From: JBHBQE01 sp041776485
Lineage (GTDB): Bacteria; Bacillota; Clostridia; Lachnospirales; Lachnospiraceae
DNA length: 64,000 bases
NCBI GenBank assembly: GCA_041776485.1
Contig: JBHBQE010000020.1
Span: forward strand, 1-64,000
Direction of reading: 5' to 3'
The notes beneath the pieces were generated by a model. The model did no database searches, was not told where the DNA came from, and saw only the letters and a program-made list of their open reading frames with translations. The translations under genes and the position numbers were made by a program. Below, piece by piece: positions 1 to 8,047 of the stretch. Numbering within the stretch: position 1 is the stretch's first letter; every line of letters starts with the position of its first letter.

Positions 1-2
1 AC

Positions 3-77
3 AATGAACAAAGAATTAAAGAAAAACTAGGATGGCTAAGTCCAGTGCAATACAGGCTTAGACTCTTGGCTGCATAA
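3..77 (+). pseudogene. C-terminal end of an IS3-family (OrfB-type) transposase, cut by the window edge
   Basis: The first 77 bases read in one frame as the tail of a DDE transposase, including the segment KEKLGWLSPVQYR followed by a stop at 75-77. The pattern 'IKxKLGxxSPVQYR' close to the C terminus is characteristic of the rve domain of IS3/IS150-type OrfB proteins. The rest of the gene lies outside the window, so it cannot be said whether the element is intact. It is followed by a hairpin and a sequence resembling an IS3 terminal repeat, which supports the assignment. Confidence 0.75.
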
Positions 78-80
78 AAA

Positions 81-111
81 TAGCGTAACAGCCATATAAA
101 CTGCTACGCTA
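81..111 (+). terminator. Hairpin after the transposase tail
   Basis: TAGCGTA (81-87) pairs with TACGCTA (105-111), with a further CAG/CTG pairing inside. No T-run follows, so it may act as a weak terminator or be a subterminal structure of the insertion sequence. Confidence 0.4.
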
Positions 112-140
112 AAAAAGTCTAACTTTTGGGGGTCACATCA
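112..140 (+). repeat. Presumed right terminal inverted repeat of the IS3-type element
   Basis: The segment ending in CTTTTGGGGGTCACATCA reads on the other strand as TGATGTGACCCCCAAAAG, the style of end seen in IS3/IS150 elements, which usually terminate in TG...CA. It sits about 35-60 bases after the transposase stop, the expected place. The left copy is not in the window, so the exact boundary (135 to 140) is uncertain. Confidence 0.5.
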
Positions 141-562
141 GGGCAGGCTCCTTTTATATAGCTTCACAAAATATTTTTCTCTGTTTAATTCTTTAGGTAA
201 AGCAATTTTGTATCTTTTTCCAATATGTTAGACGAAGCGGCAACTGCACGTTTGCCTTTCTATTATGAGATAATTTTACACTTCCGCAATCCCACTGGCT
301 TCAGACGGTGGGTTAAGGTAGCCAAAAGAGGGAAAAAAGATATATACTTGTAGTGTGGGAAGATGGGAATCAAAAAATAGATACAAGTATTTACTACAAT
401 ATCATATTATATTCGTCTGTAAATATAGAAGGAAATTGCTAGTTTCAAAGCCGATATCAGATGATATAAAACAGTTCTCTTATGAGATATGTCAAAGGCA
501 CAAAGTTAGTGTTATATATGAATAATAGCAGGATATTAAACAAAGTTAAGGGGTATATTACT
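141..562. other. Eroded intergenic stretch without a convincing gene
   Basis: No supported coding region. Around 270-293 lies an imperfect palindrome CCCACTGGCTTCAGACGGTGGG, a shape reminiscent of the subterminal hairpin of IS200/IS605 elements, but no transposase accompanies it. A 9-bp perfect inverted repeat ATACTTGTA/TACAAGTAT occupies 344-352 and 382-390. A short minus-strand frame ending at 138 (residues like YKIALPKELNREKYFVKLY) and a 42-codon plus-strand frame at 225-353 have plausible composition but nothing recognisable. Reads as a mobile-element graveyard. Confidence 0.4.
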
Positions 563-733
563 ATGACGATAAAAGAAGCTAGAAAACAGGCAAACATGAC
601 AAGGAGAGAAGTATCAGAGTGGCTTGCAATTCCATATAGAACATTATCCGGATGGGAAAATGGAGAAAGAGAGTGTTTGCCATACATTGAGAAATTGATT
701 GTTGAGAAAATTTTGAGGGGAAAGGAAAAATAA
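563..733 (+). CDS. Small helix-turn-helix DNA-binding protein
   Basis: A 56-residue protein. Residues about 3-45 (IKEARKQANMTRREVSEW through TLSGWENGER) form an XRE-like helix-turn-helix. I chose the ATG at 563 because AAGGGG lies about ten bases upstream; the frame is open further upstream to 482 but without a matching ribosome site. It stands alone between the insertion-sequence remnant and tRNA-Gly. Such miniature HTH proteins are frequent in clostridial mobile elements, where they may act as regulators or excisionase-like factors; which of these applies cannot be told from sequence. Confidence 0.6.
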   Translation: MTIKEARKQANMTRREVSEWLAIPYRTLSGWENGERECLPYIEKLIVEKILRGKEK

Positions 734-736
734 TCT

Positions 737-759
737 CGTGCCAAATTCCGTGCCAAATT
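737..759 (+). repeat. Tandem 11-bp direct repeat CGTGCCAAATT
   Basis: Two exact copies of CGTGCCAAATT at 737-747 and 749-759, one base apart, immediately after the small HTH gene and about 95 bases from the 3' end of tRNA-Gly. Closely spaced direct repeats beside a tRNA 3' end are what arm-type integrase binding sites look like, so this may be a relic attachment region. That reading is inference; no integrase gene is present. Confidence 0.5.
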
Positions 760-852
760 TTTACATATTTAAGGTGTAAAAATAGCAACAAAAAACCCCT
801 TACAATTCAGTTAAAAACAAGGCTTTGCTGATTATAAGAGGTTTTAATAATA

Positions 853-923
853 AGCAGATGACGGGAATCGAACCCGCCTCTCCAGCTTGGGAAGCTGGCA
901 TTCTACCAATGAACTACATCTGC
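853..923 (-). tRNA. tRNA-Gly (anticodon CCC)
   Basis: The minus strand folds as a full cloverleaf: acceptor stem GCAGATG/CATCTGC with seven perfect pairs, anticodon arm CCAGC-TTCCCAA-GCTGG giving anticodon CCC, and a T arm containing GGTTCGATTCC. The discriminator base is T, as usual for glycine tRNAs. CCA is not encoded. It is transcribed in the same direction as murI and lies just downstream of it. Confidence 0.96.
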
Positions 924-949
924 ATGATATACAATAATATAATACTACT

Positions 950-1723
950 CTACGTCAGGGAATCAAGCAATTTTTCTGCCAATGAAAGCTTGTTTTGGTC
1001 AGAATTAATCAAATTAACAGAACCATGAGTATCTGTGTCAGGATTTAATAAATCTGCCTCTGTAATTCGTCTTTTAAGCTCTCTTGCAGTACCCTCACAA
1101 CCGTCATATAATTTTATATCCCCAAGGATATTAGAGATTTCCCTGCTAACAAAGGGATAGTGGGTGCAGCCAAGGACTACAGCATCTATATCCGCACCTA
1201 TAAAATCCTTTAACAGTTCTCTTAGAAAATTATCTATTTCCTCTCCCTCTAACGTTCCGTTCTCTATAAATTCCATAAGACCGGGACAGGGAAGTTGTAT
1301 TATTTCAGCAGTATTTTCATATTTAGCCAAAAGACTCTGAAATTTCTTTTCCTTTATGGTCATGGGTGTTGCCATAACAAGGACTTTAGGGTTAATTCCA
1401 TCCAGGCAAGCCGGCTTAATTGCAGGTTCAATCCCTACCAAAGGTAAATCCGGGTACATAATACGAAGGCTCGCTACTGCTGCAGAAGTGGCAGTATTAC
1501 AGGCTATACACATAGCCTTGCAGTTCATAGACAGGAGATATTTAGTATTTGAAATGGTAAGCTCCTTAACTTCTTCAGTGCTTTTTATACCGTAGGGAGC
1601 ATTTCTGGAGTCACCTAAGTATATGAAATTTTCCTGGGGCATTATATCCAACAGTTTTTTTAGTACGCTCAGTCCACCTAATCCTGAATCAAAAACACCG
1701 ATTGGGTCATCTACATAATTCAT
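950..1723 (-). CDS. murI: Glutamate racemase
   Basis: Interconverts L- and D-glutamate in the cytoplasm, supplying D-Glu for peptidoglycan. The 257-residue length is normal. The N-terminal GVFDSGLGGLSVLK motif, the substrate-loop motif YLGDSRNAPYG and the two catalytic cysteine motifs are all present: CNTATSAA (Cys about residue 75) and VLGCTHYPF (Cys about 186). The ATG at 1723 follows a GAGGTAG ribosome site on the minus strand. It is divergent from the ROK kinase, with a sigma-A type promoter in the 75-base gap, and tRNA-Gly follows it. Confidence 0.97.
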   Translation of the reverse strand: MNYVDDPIGVFDSGLGGLSVLKKLLDIMPQENFIYLGDSRNAPYGIKSTEEVKELTISNTKYLLSMNCKAMCIACNTATSAAVASLRIMYPDLPLVGIEPAIKPACLDGINPKVLVMATPMTIKEKKFQSLLAKYENTAEIIQLPCPGLMEFIENGTLEGEEIDNFLRELLKDFIGADIDAVVLGCTHYPFVSREISNILGDIKLYDGCEGTARELKRRITEADLLNPDTDTHGSVNLINSDQNKLSLAEKLLDSLT

Positions 1724-1754
1724 TCCAACTACCTCTTAAAATCTAACCTGATTT

Positions 1755-1783
1755 ATGATATGCTTTTTCACGGATGTTTGCAA
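1755..1783 (-). promoter_or_regulatory. Sigma-A type promoter for murI
   Basis: On the minus strand TTGCAA (1783-1778), a 17-base spacer and TATCAT (1760-1755) lie upstream of the murI start. Confidence 0.55.
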
Positions 1784-1798
1784 TGAAAGGTCATAATT

Positions 1799-2710
1799 TT
1801 GGAAAAGGTTTTTTTGGGAATTGATATAGGCGGTACCGAAATAAAATTCGGGTTATTTTCACCTTGCGGTACACTTATGAATAAATGGCAGATTACAACC
1901 AATACAGAGAATTTTGGTGGAAGGATCATAGGAGATATTGCAGAATCCGTTAAATCAAATCTGAAGAACCTGAATGTTTCAAAGGAAAAATTAGCTGCTG
2001 TCGGTGTAGCTGTACCGGGAGGTGTTTCCAACAAATCAGTGGTGAATAAATGTGTCAGCTTAGGCTGGGGAGTCGTTGATATTTCCAGTGAGCTTTCTGA
2101 AAAAATCTGGGATATTCCAGTTGTAGCGGAAAATGATGCCAATACTGCTGCCCTTGGAGAAATGTGGCAGGGTGCAGGAAGCGGTTATTCCAGTATGGTG
2201 CTCCTTACAATAGGCACGGACATCGGATGTGGAATAATTGTAAATGGGCAGTTATTGTCAGGGGCACATAACGCCGGAGGAGAAGCCGGACATATGATTA
2301 TTAATCCCAAGGAAACCAGACTTCATGCCTGTGGAAAGAGTGGGTGCTTTGGACAGTATGCCTCGGGGACAGGTCTTTCTATTTTGGCAAGTGACAGGCT
2401 GGGCAAAAAGTTATCTGCCAAAGAAGTAATGGAGATGGTAGATTCCGGGGATGATTCAGCTAGAAAGCTTTTTTCGGAATACTGTGAAATTTTCGGACAG
2501 GGTCTTGCAATTATTTCCTCCTTGGTTGATCCGGAGGTATTTATACTGGGAGGAGGAGTGTCCTATGCAGGAACCATTTTATCAGAAAATATTAAAGTAA
2601 GTTTTAATAAGTATGCTTTCCATGCCTGTAAGGATACTGAGATAAAAATTGCAAAATTGAAAAATGAAGCAGGCATATATGGGGCAGCATATCTTGCCAT
2701 GAACATATAA
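1799..2710 (+). CDS. ROK-family sugar kinase, glucokinase-like
   Basis: Predicted to phosphorylate glucose or a related hexose with ATP in the cytosol. The 303-residue protein opens with the phosphate-binding motif GIDIGGTEIK, has a GEAGHM sugar-binding motif around residue 160, and a second glycine-rich ATP motif, LGGGV, near residue 250. The ROK zinc/sugar motif CxCGxxGCxE is altered: it reads HACGKSGCFGQ, so the first Cys is His and the usual Glu is Gly, which leaves substrate specificity open. The start is TTG with GAAAGG eight bases upstream. A 12-base gap separates it from the nuclease gene, suggesting co-transcription. Confidence 0.85.
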   Translation: MEKVFLGIDIGGTEIKFGLFSPCGTLMNKWQITTNTENFGGRIIGDIAESVKSNLKNLNVSKEKLAAVGVAVPGGVSNKSVVNKCVSLGWGVVDISSELSEKIWDIPVVAENDANTAALGEMWQGAGSGYSSMVLLTIGTDIGCGIIVNGQLLSGAHNAGGEAGHMIINPKETRLHACGKSGCFGQYASGTGLSILASDRLGKKLSAKEVMEMVDSGDDSARKLFSEYCEIFGQGLAIISSLVDPEVFILGGGVSYAGTILSENIKVSFNKYAFHACKDTEIKIAKLKNEAGIYGAAYLAMNI

Positions 2711-2722
2711 TAGGGAGATTAT

Positions 2723-3814
2723 ATGAAAATAATCCATACAGCAGATTTGCATTTAGAATCAAAAATGGAAAGTAATTTAAGCAAAGAACAGGCTGCTCAA
2801 AGAAGAGAGGAGCTTATTAATACCTTTGAAAATATTATAGATTATGCCAGAGATAACGGGGTAGAAATTATTTTAATATCCGGAGATATGTTTGATAAAT
2901 CCAGCATTAGAAAGACTGCTATGATTAGAGTCTTGGATCTTATTAATTCAAATCCCGGGATATCCTTTATGTATCTAAAGGGTAACCATGATTGTGAAGC
3001 CTTTGAAAATGAGCTTTCTATTGACAGACCACAGAACATGTTTTTCTTTTCTGCCAATAAGTGGCTGTCCTATGATTTTGATGAAAATATAGTAATTACG
3101 GGCAGGGAAATTAATGACAGCAACAGTAATACTATGTATTCAGATTTGGTTTTAGATGTTTCTAAATTTAATATTGTAATGCTTCATGGGCAGGAATCAG
3201 AATATATGGGGACTGATAAAACCCATATTATTAATATTAAGGCTCTTAAAAATAAATATATTGACTATTTGGCATTAGGTCATATTCATAAATACAAGCT
3301 GGAAAAGCTGGATGACAGGGGCCAGTATTGCTATCCCGGCTGTCCGGAACCAAGGGGCTTTGACGAGCTGGGGAAAAAAGGCTTTGTTCTTTTAGACATT
3401 GAGGGGAAAAAGGCTGTATCGGAGTTTATTTCTATACAAAACAGGCGTTTTCTGGAGAAAAGCGTTGAGTTAACTCCCGATATGGATATGACGGCTATTT
3501 ACAATGAAATAAACAAAGTTATAGATAGCATTTCTCCCAGAGATTTATTAAAACTTGTTTTAACTGGTTATACAAATATGGATAGGCCGATAGATGTGGA
3601 CAGGCTTAGGGACAGATTTATGGATAAAGTATATTTCTTAAAACTTGAGGCAAGAACCAGAGTTAAAATAGATTATGACAGTTTTGCCTATGACAGGTCA
3701 TTAAAGGGAAGCTTTGTTCGGCTTGTGCATGGATTAGATATAGAGGAAGATAGGAAATCTAAAATAATTGAAACGGGGATTCTGGCAATTATGGGGGAGA
3801 ATATAGAAAAATGA
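2723..3814 (+). CDS. SbcD/YhaO-like DNA repair exonuclease (calcineurin-like phosphoesterase)
   Basis: Metallophosphoesterase of the Mre11/SbcD superfamily, 363 residues. The metal-binding motifs occur in order: HTADLHLES near the N terminus, GDMFDKS about residue 55, GNHD about residue 90, MLHGQE about 155, and LGHIHKYK about 190. Mre11-type enzymes pair with an SMC-like ATPase to process DNA ends, and the next gene, overlapping by the four bases ATGA, encodes such a partner. The ATPase is membrane-anchored, so the pair is closer to Bacillus YhaO/YhaN than to classical SbcCD. Confidence 0.88.
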   Translation: MKIIHTADLHLESKMESNLSKEQAAQRREELINTFENIIDYARDNGVEIILISGDMFDKSSIRKTAMIRVLDLINSNPGISFMYLKGNHDCEAFENELSIDRPQNMFFFSANKWLSYDFDENIVITGREINDSNSNTMYSDLVLDVSKFNIVMLHGQESEYMGTDKTHIINIKALKNKYIDYLALGHIHKYKLEKLDDRGQYCYPGCPEPRGFDELGKKGFVLLDIEGKKAVSEFISIQNRRFLEKSVELTPDMDMTAIYNEINKVIDSISPRDLLKLVLTGYTNMDRPIDVDRLRDRFMDKVYFLKLEARTRVKIDYDSFAYDRSLKGSFVRLVHGLDIEEDRKSKIIETGILAIMGENIEK

Positions 3815-6483
3815 AATTTATATCCTGCTATATCCAAGGATTTGGAACACTAAAGGATAAATCCTATAAGTTTAATGACGGAATTAATCAGTTCCTGTGT
3901 GACAACGGTTTTGGGAAAAGCACTCTACTTGCCTTTATAAGGGCTATGCTTTATGGGCTTGACTATAAGCAGGGTACTAATAAGTTCTACGAAAGAATTC
4001 ATTTTAAACCTTGGGATGAGGGCGACTGGGGCGGAAGTCTTGATATATCTTTGGAAAGCAATAATTATAAAATAGTAAGAAGCTTTGGCAGAAAGCGTAC
4101 GGAGGATACTTTTAAGCTTTATAATCTTGACACTATGCAGGAGTCAGAGGACTATGGCGAGGATATTGGAGAGAAGATTTTCGAGGTGGATAAGGACTCT
4201 TTTGAAAAGAGTGTTTTTTTTGGACAGCAGGGGCTGGAAACAGGGCTTACCACCAGCTTAAATACAAAAATGGGTAATTTATCAAATGTAAAGGATGATA
4301 TGAACCAGTTTGATAATGCCATTGATAATATCGAAAAAATCAGGCTGCAATATGAAAGTAAATCAAAAACCAATCCAGGAAAGATTCATTTAATTAATGA
4401 AAAAATAAGGGAATGTGAGGAAGCAAAGGAGCATATTCCCATATTGGAAAAAGCCCTTAGGGACAGAATAGCGGGGATAGATGAAAAAAAGAAGCAGATT
4501 GAGAAAATATTAGAGGTTAGGAAGTCATTAACCGATAAAATAAAAGCTGCAGGGGAGAAAAAGGAAGCTCTGGGGCAATTGAATGCGAAAAAAGAGCAGC
4601 ACGAAAAGCTGAAACTGCAATTAGACACAATAAACGGCTTTTTTGGAGGGAAGCTGCCGGAGGAAGATAGATTAAGGCAGATACAGGAGCAGTATAGAGA
4701 GCTTATTGAAAAGCAAAGTCGGCTTTCTGAGATACAATCTCTTATGCCTACAGAGGAAAGGCAGGAGTTTTTAAAGTCGGTTTTTGCAGATGAGAGTTCG
4801 ATTACCAGGGAAGAGATAGAATTGTCCGTAAGAGAGGCAGAGGAGATTTCAAAGCTTAGGACAAGCGGTGAGGTTTCATCTTTTCCAGAGGATAGCAGGA
4901 AAAATCTTGAGAAAATAAATAGATTTTTCGCAAATAAGATTCCTGTCAGTGAGGAAATAGAGGCATTAATTAGACCAGGCAATCATATAAACCAGACAAA
5001 GGTAGACTTGGGAGTTGTTGAGTCAAAAATAAGCGAAGAAAATATTGCGCTGGAAGCAATTGGAAAAACAAAGTCTCCACCCTTTAGCATGATAATATTG
5101 GGGATTATCTTCGTTATCACAGGCTTTTTTGCGTTAAATGAATTTGAAAGCGCACAGCTTATATTTATCCCGATAGGTCTGTTTGCTGTTGCAGCTATAT
5201 GGTTTATTGCATTTTTTATAATTAGGATAAAAAGGCGGAGTATTGCTGTCAGGGGGGAAGAAATAAGGGCAAGGCTCGAAGATTTAGAGGACAAAAGGAA
5301 AGAACTTGTTTCCGAGATATCAGCTTACGAAAATAAATGTATAGACTTTATAAATTTGTTTCCGGAGGTTTCCAATTCAGGCGAAATCGTTTCATCACTG
5401 TTGGAGATACAGAGAAAGCTTATTGAATATAATGGTCTTATGGAATTGTATGAAATCCATAAAAAGGATAATGCTAAGAAAACAGATGATTTGGCAGGAC
5501 TTACCTTAGGACTGTATACAAGACTCAGCCCCTATAGCGAAAAGTATAATTTAAACCTTTATGAAAATCATGAGGAATCTGTTTTGCTGTCCAGGCTTTT
5601 AGAGGATATTAAAATTTATGATAATTACCTGTTAAACGCCAAAAAGATTGCGGGAATTGCCGAGGAGATAAACATTCTCCGGGAGAATATTGAGGAATAT
5701 ATGAGTCAATTTGTCTGGGAGGGGGAAACCGACATTGAGGCAAAGATATTAAAAATTGGAAGTTTCCTGGATAACTATAAAATAGCCAGTGAGCAAATCC
5801 TTGAAATAGGAAGAGAGCTTTCCGCTTTGGATGTGGAGGATACCGGAAACGAACAGAATTCTTTAGAAAATCTCCAGGAAGAAATCCATGTAATTGATGA
5901 AAAATACGAACCCCTTGTGTCAGATAAAGCAAGGGAAGAGGAGGAATTATCCCGTATTTCCAATGAAATTGAAGGAAATGAAGAAATTGCCAATATCCTG
6001 CCGGCACTTTTGGAAAAACGAGAGGAAATGCTATATAAGGTGTCGGTTTTACAGGATACTAAAAAATATTTAGAGCAGGCAAAGGAGGAAATTCTATCGG
6101 TATATTTAAATCCTCTGAGAAAGAGAATGGAGCATTATCTGGACAGATTTATCCCAGAGAAAATATCTCGGGAAATAGAAGTCAGTTTGGATATGGACTT
6201 ATCCATTAAGCTTTTAAGGCGAGGAAATATTTATTCCGGTGAATATTTAAGTGACGGATACAGGGATATCACTGCAATGTGTGCCAGATTGGCACTAATT
6301 GATACTCTATATCGTGGAGATAAGCCGCCATTTTTAATGGATGACCCCTTTGTTAATTTAGACGATAAAAAGATACAAAAGGCCCTTAGTGTATTAAGTT
6401 CCATATCGGGAGATACTCAAATAATTTATTTAACCTGTCACGAAAGCCGAATCTTAAATTCAGAGGGGCTGCAAAGTATATAG
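3811..6483 (+). CDS. YhaN-like SMC/Rad50-type ATPase with central membrane segments
   Basis: An 890-residue AAA ATPase partner of the upstream nuclease. The N terminus has a Walker A region in NGFGKSTLLAFIRAMLYGL (residues about 35-52). Long charged heptad-rich coiled coils follow. At about residues 420-475 two hydrophobic segments (MIILGIIFVITGFFAL and IFIPIGLFAVAAIWFIAFF) would cross the membrane, which classical SbcC lacks. The C-terminal half has the ABC-type signature region LSDGYRDITAMCARLALI and a Walker B motif FLMDDPFVNLDD. Start ATG overlaps the nuclease stop, indicating translational coupling. Confidence 0.85.
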   Translation: MKFISCYIQGFGTLKDKSYKFNDGINQFLCDNGFGKSTLLAFIRAMLYGLDYKQGTNKFYERIHFKPWDEGDWGGSLDISLESNNYKIVRSFGRKRTEDTFKLYNLDTMQESEDYGEDIGEKIFEVDKDSFEKSVFFGQQGLETGLTTSLNTKMGNLSNVKDDMNQFDNAIDNIEKIRLQYESKSKTNPGKIHLINEKIRECEEAKEHIPILEKALRDRIAGIDEKKKQIEKILEVRKSLTDKIKAAGEKKEALGQLNAKKEQHEKLKLQLDTINGFFGGKLPEEDRLRQIQEQYRELIEKQSRLSEIQSLMPTEERQEFLKSVFADESSITREEIELSVREAEEISKLRTSGEVSSFPEDSRKNLEKINRFFANKIPVSEEIEALIRPGNHINQTKVDLGVVESKISEENIALEAIGKTKSPPFSMIILGIIFVITGFFALNEFESAQLIFIPIGLFAVAAIWFIAFFIIRIKRRSIAVRGEEIRARLEDLEDKRKELVSEISAYENKCIDFINLFPEVSNSGEIVSSLLEIQRKLIEYNGLMELYEIHKKDNAKKTDDLAGLTLGLYTRLSPYSEKYNLNLYENHEESVLLSRLLEDIKIYDNYLLNAKKIAGIAEEINILRENIEEYMSQFVWEGETDIEAKILKIGSFLDNYKIASEQILEIGRELSALDVEDTGNEQNSLENLQEEIHVIDEKYEPLVSDKAREEEELSRISNEIEGNEEIANILPALLEKREEMLYKVSVLQDTKKYLEQAKEEILSVYLNPLRKRMEHYLDRFIPEKISREIEVSLDMDLSIKLLRRGNIYSGEYLSDGYRDITAMCARLALIDTLYRGDKPPFLMDDPFVNLDDKKIQKALSVLSSISGDTQIIYLTCHESRILNSEGLQSI

Positions 6484-6510
6484 TACTCTGTGGGACAATA
6501 AATTAAAGTA

Positions 6511-6519
6511 TGATACAAT
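6511..6519 (+). promoter_or_regulatory. Extended -10 element upstream of hpf
   Basis: TGATACAAT, an extended -10 type box, lies 40 bases before the hpf start. The corresponding -35 region (TGGGAC at 6491) is weak, so this may depend on another factor. Confidence 0.35.
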
Positions 6520-6558
6520 CAAGGCAGGATATGCTGGGACATATAAGGAGGATTAGCC

Positions 6559-7098
6559 ATGAAATTTAACATTGCAGCAAGGAATATCGAACTTACTGAC
6601 AGTCTTAAGGCAACAGTTGAGGAAAAGCTTTCCAAACTCAATCGATATTTTAAGGAGGAGACTATAGTAAATGTTACCATGACTGTTGAAAAGGACAGGC
6701 AGAAAATCGAGGTAACCATTCCCGTTAAAGGTCATATTATACGTTCTGAGCAGGTAACAAATGATATGTATGCCTCCATTGATATGGTTGAGGAAGTTAT
6801 TGAAAGACAAATGAGGAAATACCGCACGAAACTTGCCAACCGTTATCAGCATAACAGATCACAGGTGGAATTTTCAGAGGACTATCTGGAAGTGGAGGAT
6901 AATGGTAATGATGAGGAAGTAAAAATTATCCGAAGCAAAAAATTCGGAATTAAGCCCATGTATCCGGAGGATGCCTGCATACAGATGGAATTATTGGGAC
7001 ATAATTTTTATGTATTCAGGAATGCTCAAACTGAAGAGGTAAATGTTGTATACAAAAGAAAAGACGGTGCTTTTGGGTTGATAGAGCCTGAATTTTAA
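6559..7098 (+). CDS. hpf: Ribosome hibernation promoting factor, long form
   Basis: Binds the 30S subunit and dimerises ribosomes into inactive 100S particles when growth stops. The 179-residue length matches long HPF: an N-terminal beta-alpha-beta ribosome-binding domain (residues 1-95, starting MKFNIAARNIELTDSLK) joined by a charged linker to a C-terminal dimerisation domain (about 120-179, with IRSKKFGIKPMYPEDACIQM and YVFRNAQTEEVNVVYKRKDG). AAGGAGGA lies about eight bases upstream of the ATG. The family normally shows this gene with its own promoter, consistent with the -10 box seen here. Confidence 0.95.
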   Translation: MKFNIAARNIELTDSLKATVEEKLSKLNRYFKEETIVNVTMTVEKDRQKIEVTIPVKGHIIRSEQVTNDMYASIDMVEEVIERQMRKYRTKLANRYQHNRSQVEFSEDYLEVEDNGNDEEVKIIRSKKFGIKPMYPEDACIQMELLGHNFYVFRNAQTEEVNVVYKRKDGAFGLIEPEF

Positions 7099-7132
7099 TT
7101 AATAAGCCTGGATTGCTGCCTGTAGTTTGCAT

Positions 7133-8047
7133 ATGTATTATGAAAATGGATATGCCCATGTTATACAGGAACTTAGACAAGAAGAGCAGATAAGCCAGCA
7201 GGAATTAGCTGAAAAGGTTAATTGTAGCATGGGGACTATTTCGAGAATAGAGTCCGGTACACAGAAACCCAGATTGGCTATGCTGCGTAAAATATTAGAG
7301 TGTCTGGGTGAACCGGGATTTTGCAGTGATTACTACTTTGAAAAAGAGGGTTTAGATATTCTGGAGCTTCAATGTAATTTGCTGGAGTGCTATGAATTAG
7401 AGGATACAGACAGATTTGAAAGGTTTCTGGCAAAACTGGCATTTACTGTAAGAGATGATAATTCCAGGCAATTATTCCAGTTTTTAGAGCTTATTCACCA
7501 TAAAAGGATTGGGATGATTAAAGAGCTGCCCTTAGAGGATTTGCTTAATATAATTAATATTACTATTAAAGGGTTTAAACTTGGAAATAATTTATCAGGT
7601 ATATTAATTAACCAAACAGAGGCCTATATACTTAACTGCATTGCCATTATACATATAAAAAACAGCGAATACAGTATTGCCAAGGAGTTACTTTGTAATA
7701 TTATATCTAAACTTAATAAAAGCAGACATTTCTTTACCTGTATATGGAAAACAAGGGCGGGGCTATACAATAATCTTGCAGTTTGTTGCATTTATACCGG
7801 GCAGAGGAAGACAGCAAGGTATTTGATTAATAAGGCCATAGAATATTACAGCCTATGTGGCGGCGGATATTTTGGACTAAAGCTTTTAAGAACAAAGTAC
7901 TATATAGTAAAAATAGAAAATCCCCCGGAACATGCGGGGGATTTATTATTGCTTAAATCGCTTTATGGAATATTTACAAAGGGTCTTAAAGAGAAAAAGA
8001 GTTTTAGGGATTTTATGGGTGAGTATCCTGTAATAGATATTTTTTAA
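7133..8047 (+). CDS. XRE-family regulator with C-terminal helical (TPR-like) repeats
   Basis: About 304 residues. Residues 5-65 form a Cro/CI-type helix-turn-helix (QISQQELAEKVNCSMG, then TISRIESGTQKP). The remainder is helical, with segments such as RAGLYNNLAVCCIYTGQRK near residue 225 that look like degenerate TPR repeats, the architecture of peptide-sensing RNPP-like regulators. No candidate signal-peptide gene is visible next to it. The start is uncertain: ATG 7133 or TTG 7127, neither with a good ribosome site. Its last bases overlap the 3' end of convergent plsC by four bases. Function not recognised beyond DNA binding. Confidence 0.7.
   Translation: MYYENGYAHVIQELRQEEQISQQELAEKVNCSMGTISRIESGTQKPRLAMLRKILECLGEPGFCSDYYFEKEGLDILELQCNLLECYELEDTDRFERFLAKLAFTVRDDNSRQLFQFLELIHHKRIGMIKELPLEDLLNIINITIKGFKLGNNLSGILINQTEAYILNCIAIIHIKNSEYSIAKELLCNIISKLNKSRHFFTCIWKTRAGLYNNLAVCCIYTGQRKTARYLINKAIEYYSLCGGGYFGLKLLRTKYYIVKIENPPEHAGDLLLLKSLYGIFTKGLKEKKSFRDFMGEYPVIDIF
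7918..7948 (+). repeat. Strong hairpin inside the XRE/TPR gene
   Basis: AAATCCCCCG (7918-7927) and CGGGGGATTT (7935-7944) form a perfect 10-bp stem with a 7-base loop followed by ATTATT. It resembles an intrinsic terminator but lies about 100 bases before the end of the coding region. Confidence 0.45.

Noticed and set aside
225..353. 42-codon plus-strand frame in the left intergenic region
   Set aside because: No ribosome site and no recognisable motif; lies across the IS605-like palindrome, so probably chance.
825..1028. 67-codon frame containing GIEPASPAWEAGILPM
   Set aside because: It is the translated antisense of tRNA-Gly, a known annotation artefact.
4386..4982. Long open frame (198 codons) on the minus strand inside the YhaN-like gene
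   Set aside because: Ser/Phe-rich translation typical of the antisense of Glu/Lys-rich coiled coil; no ribosome site, fully inside a well-supported gene.
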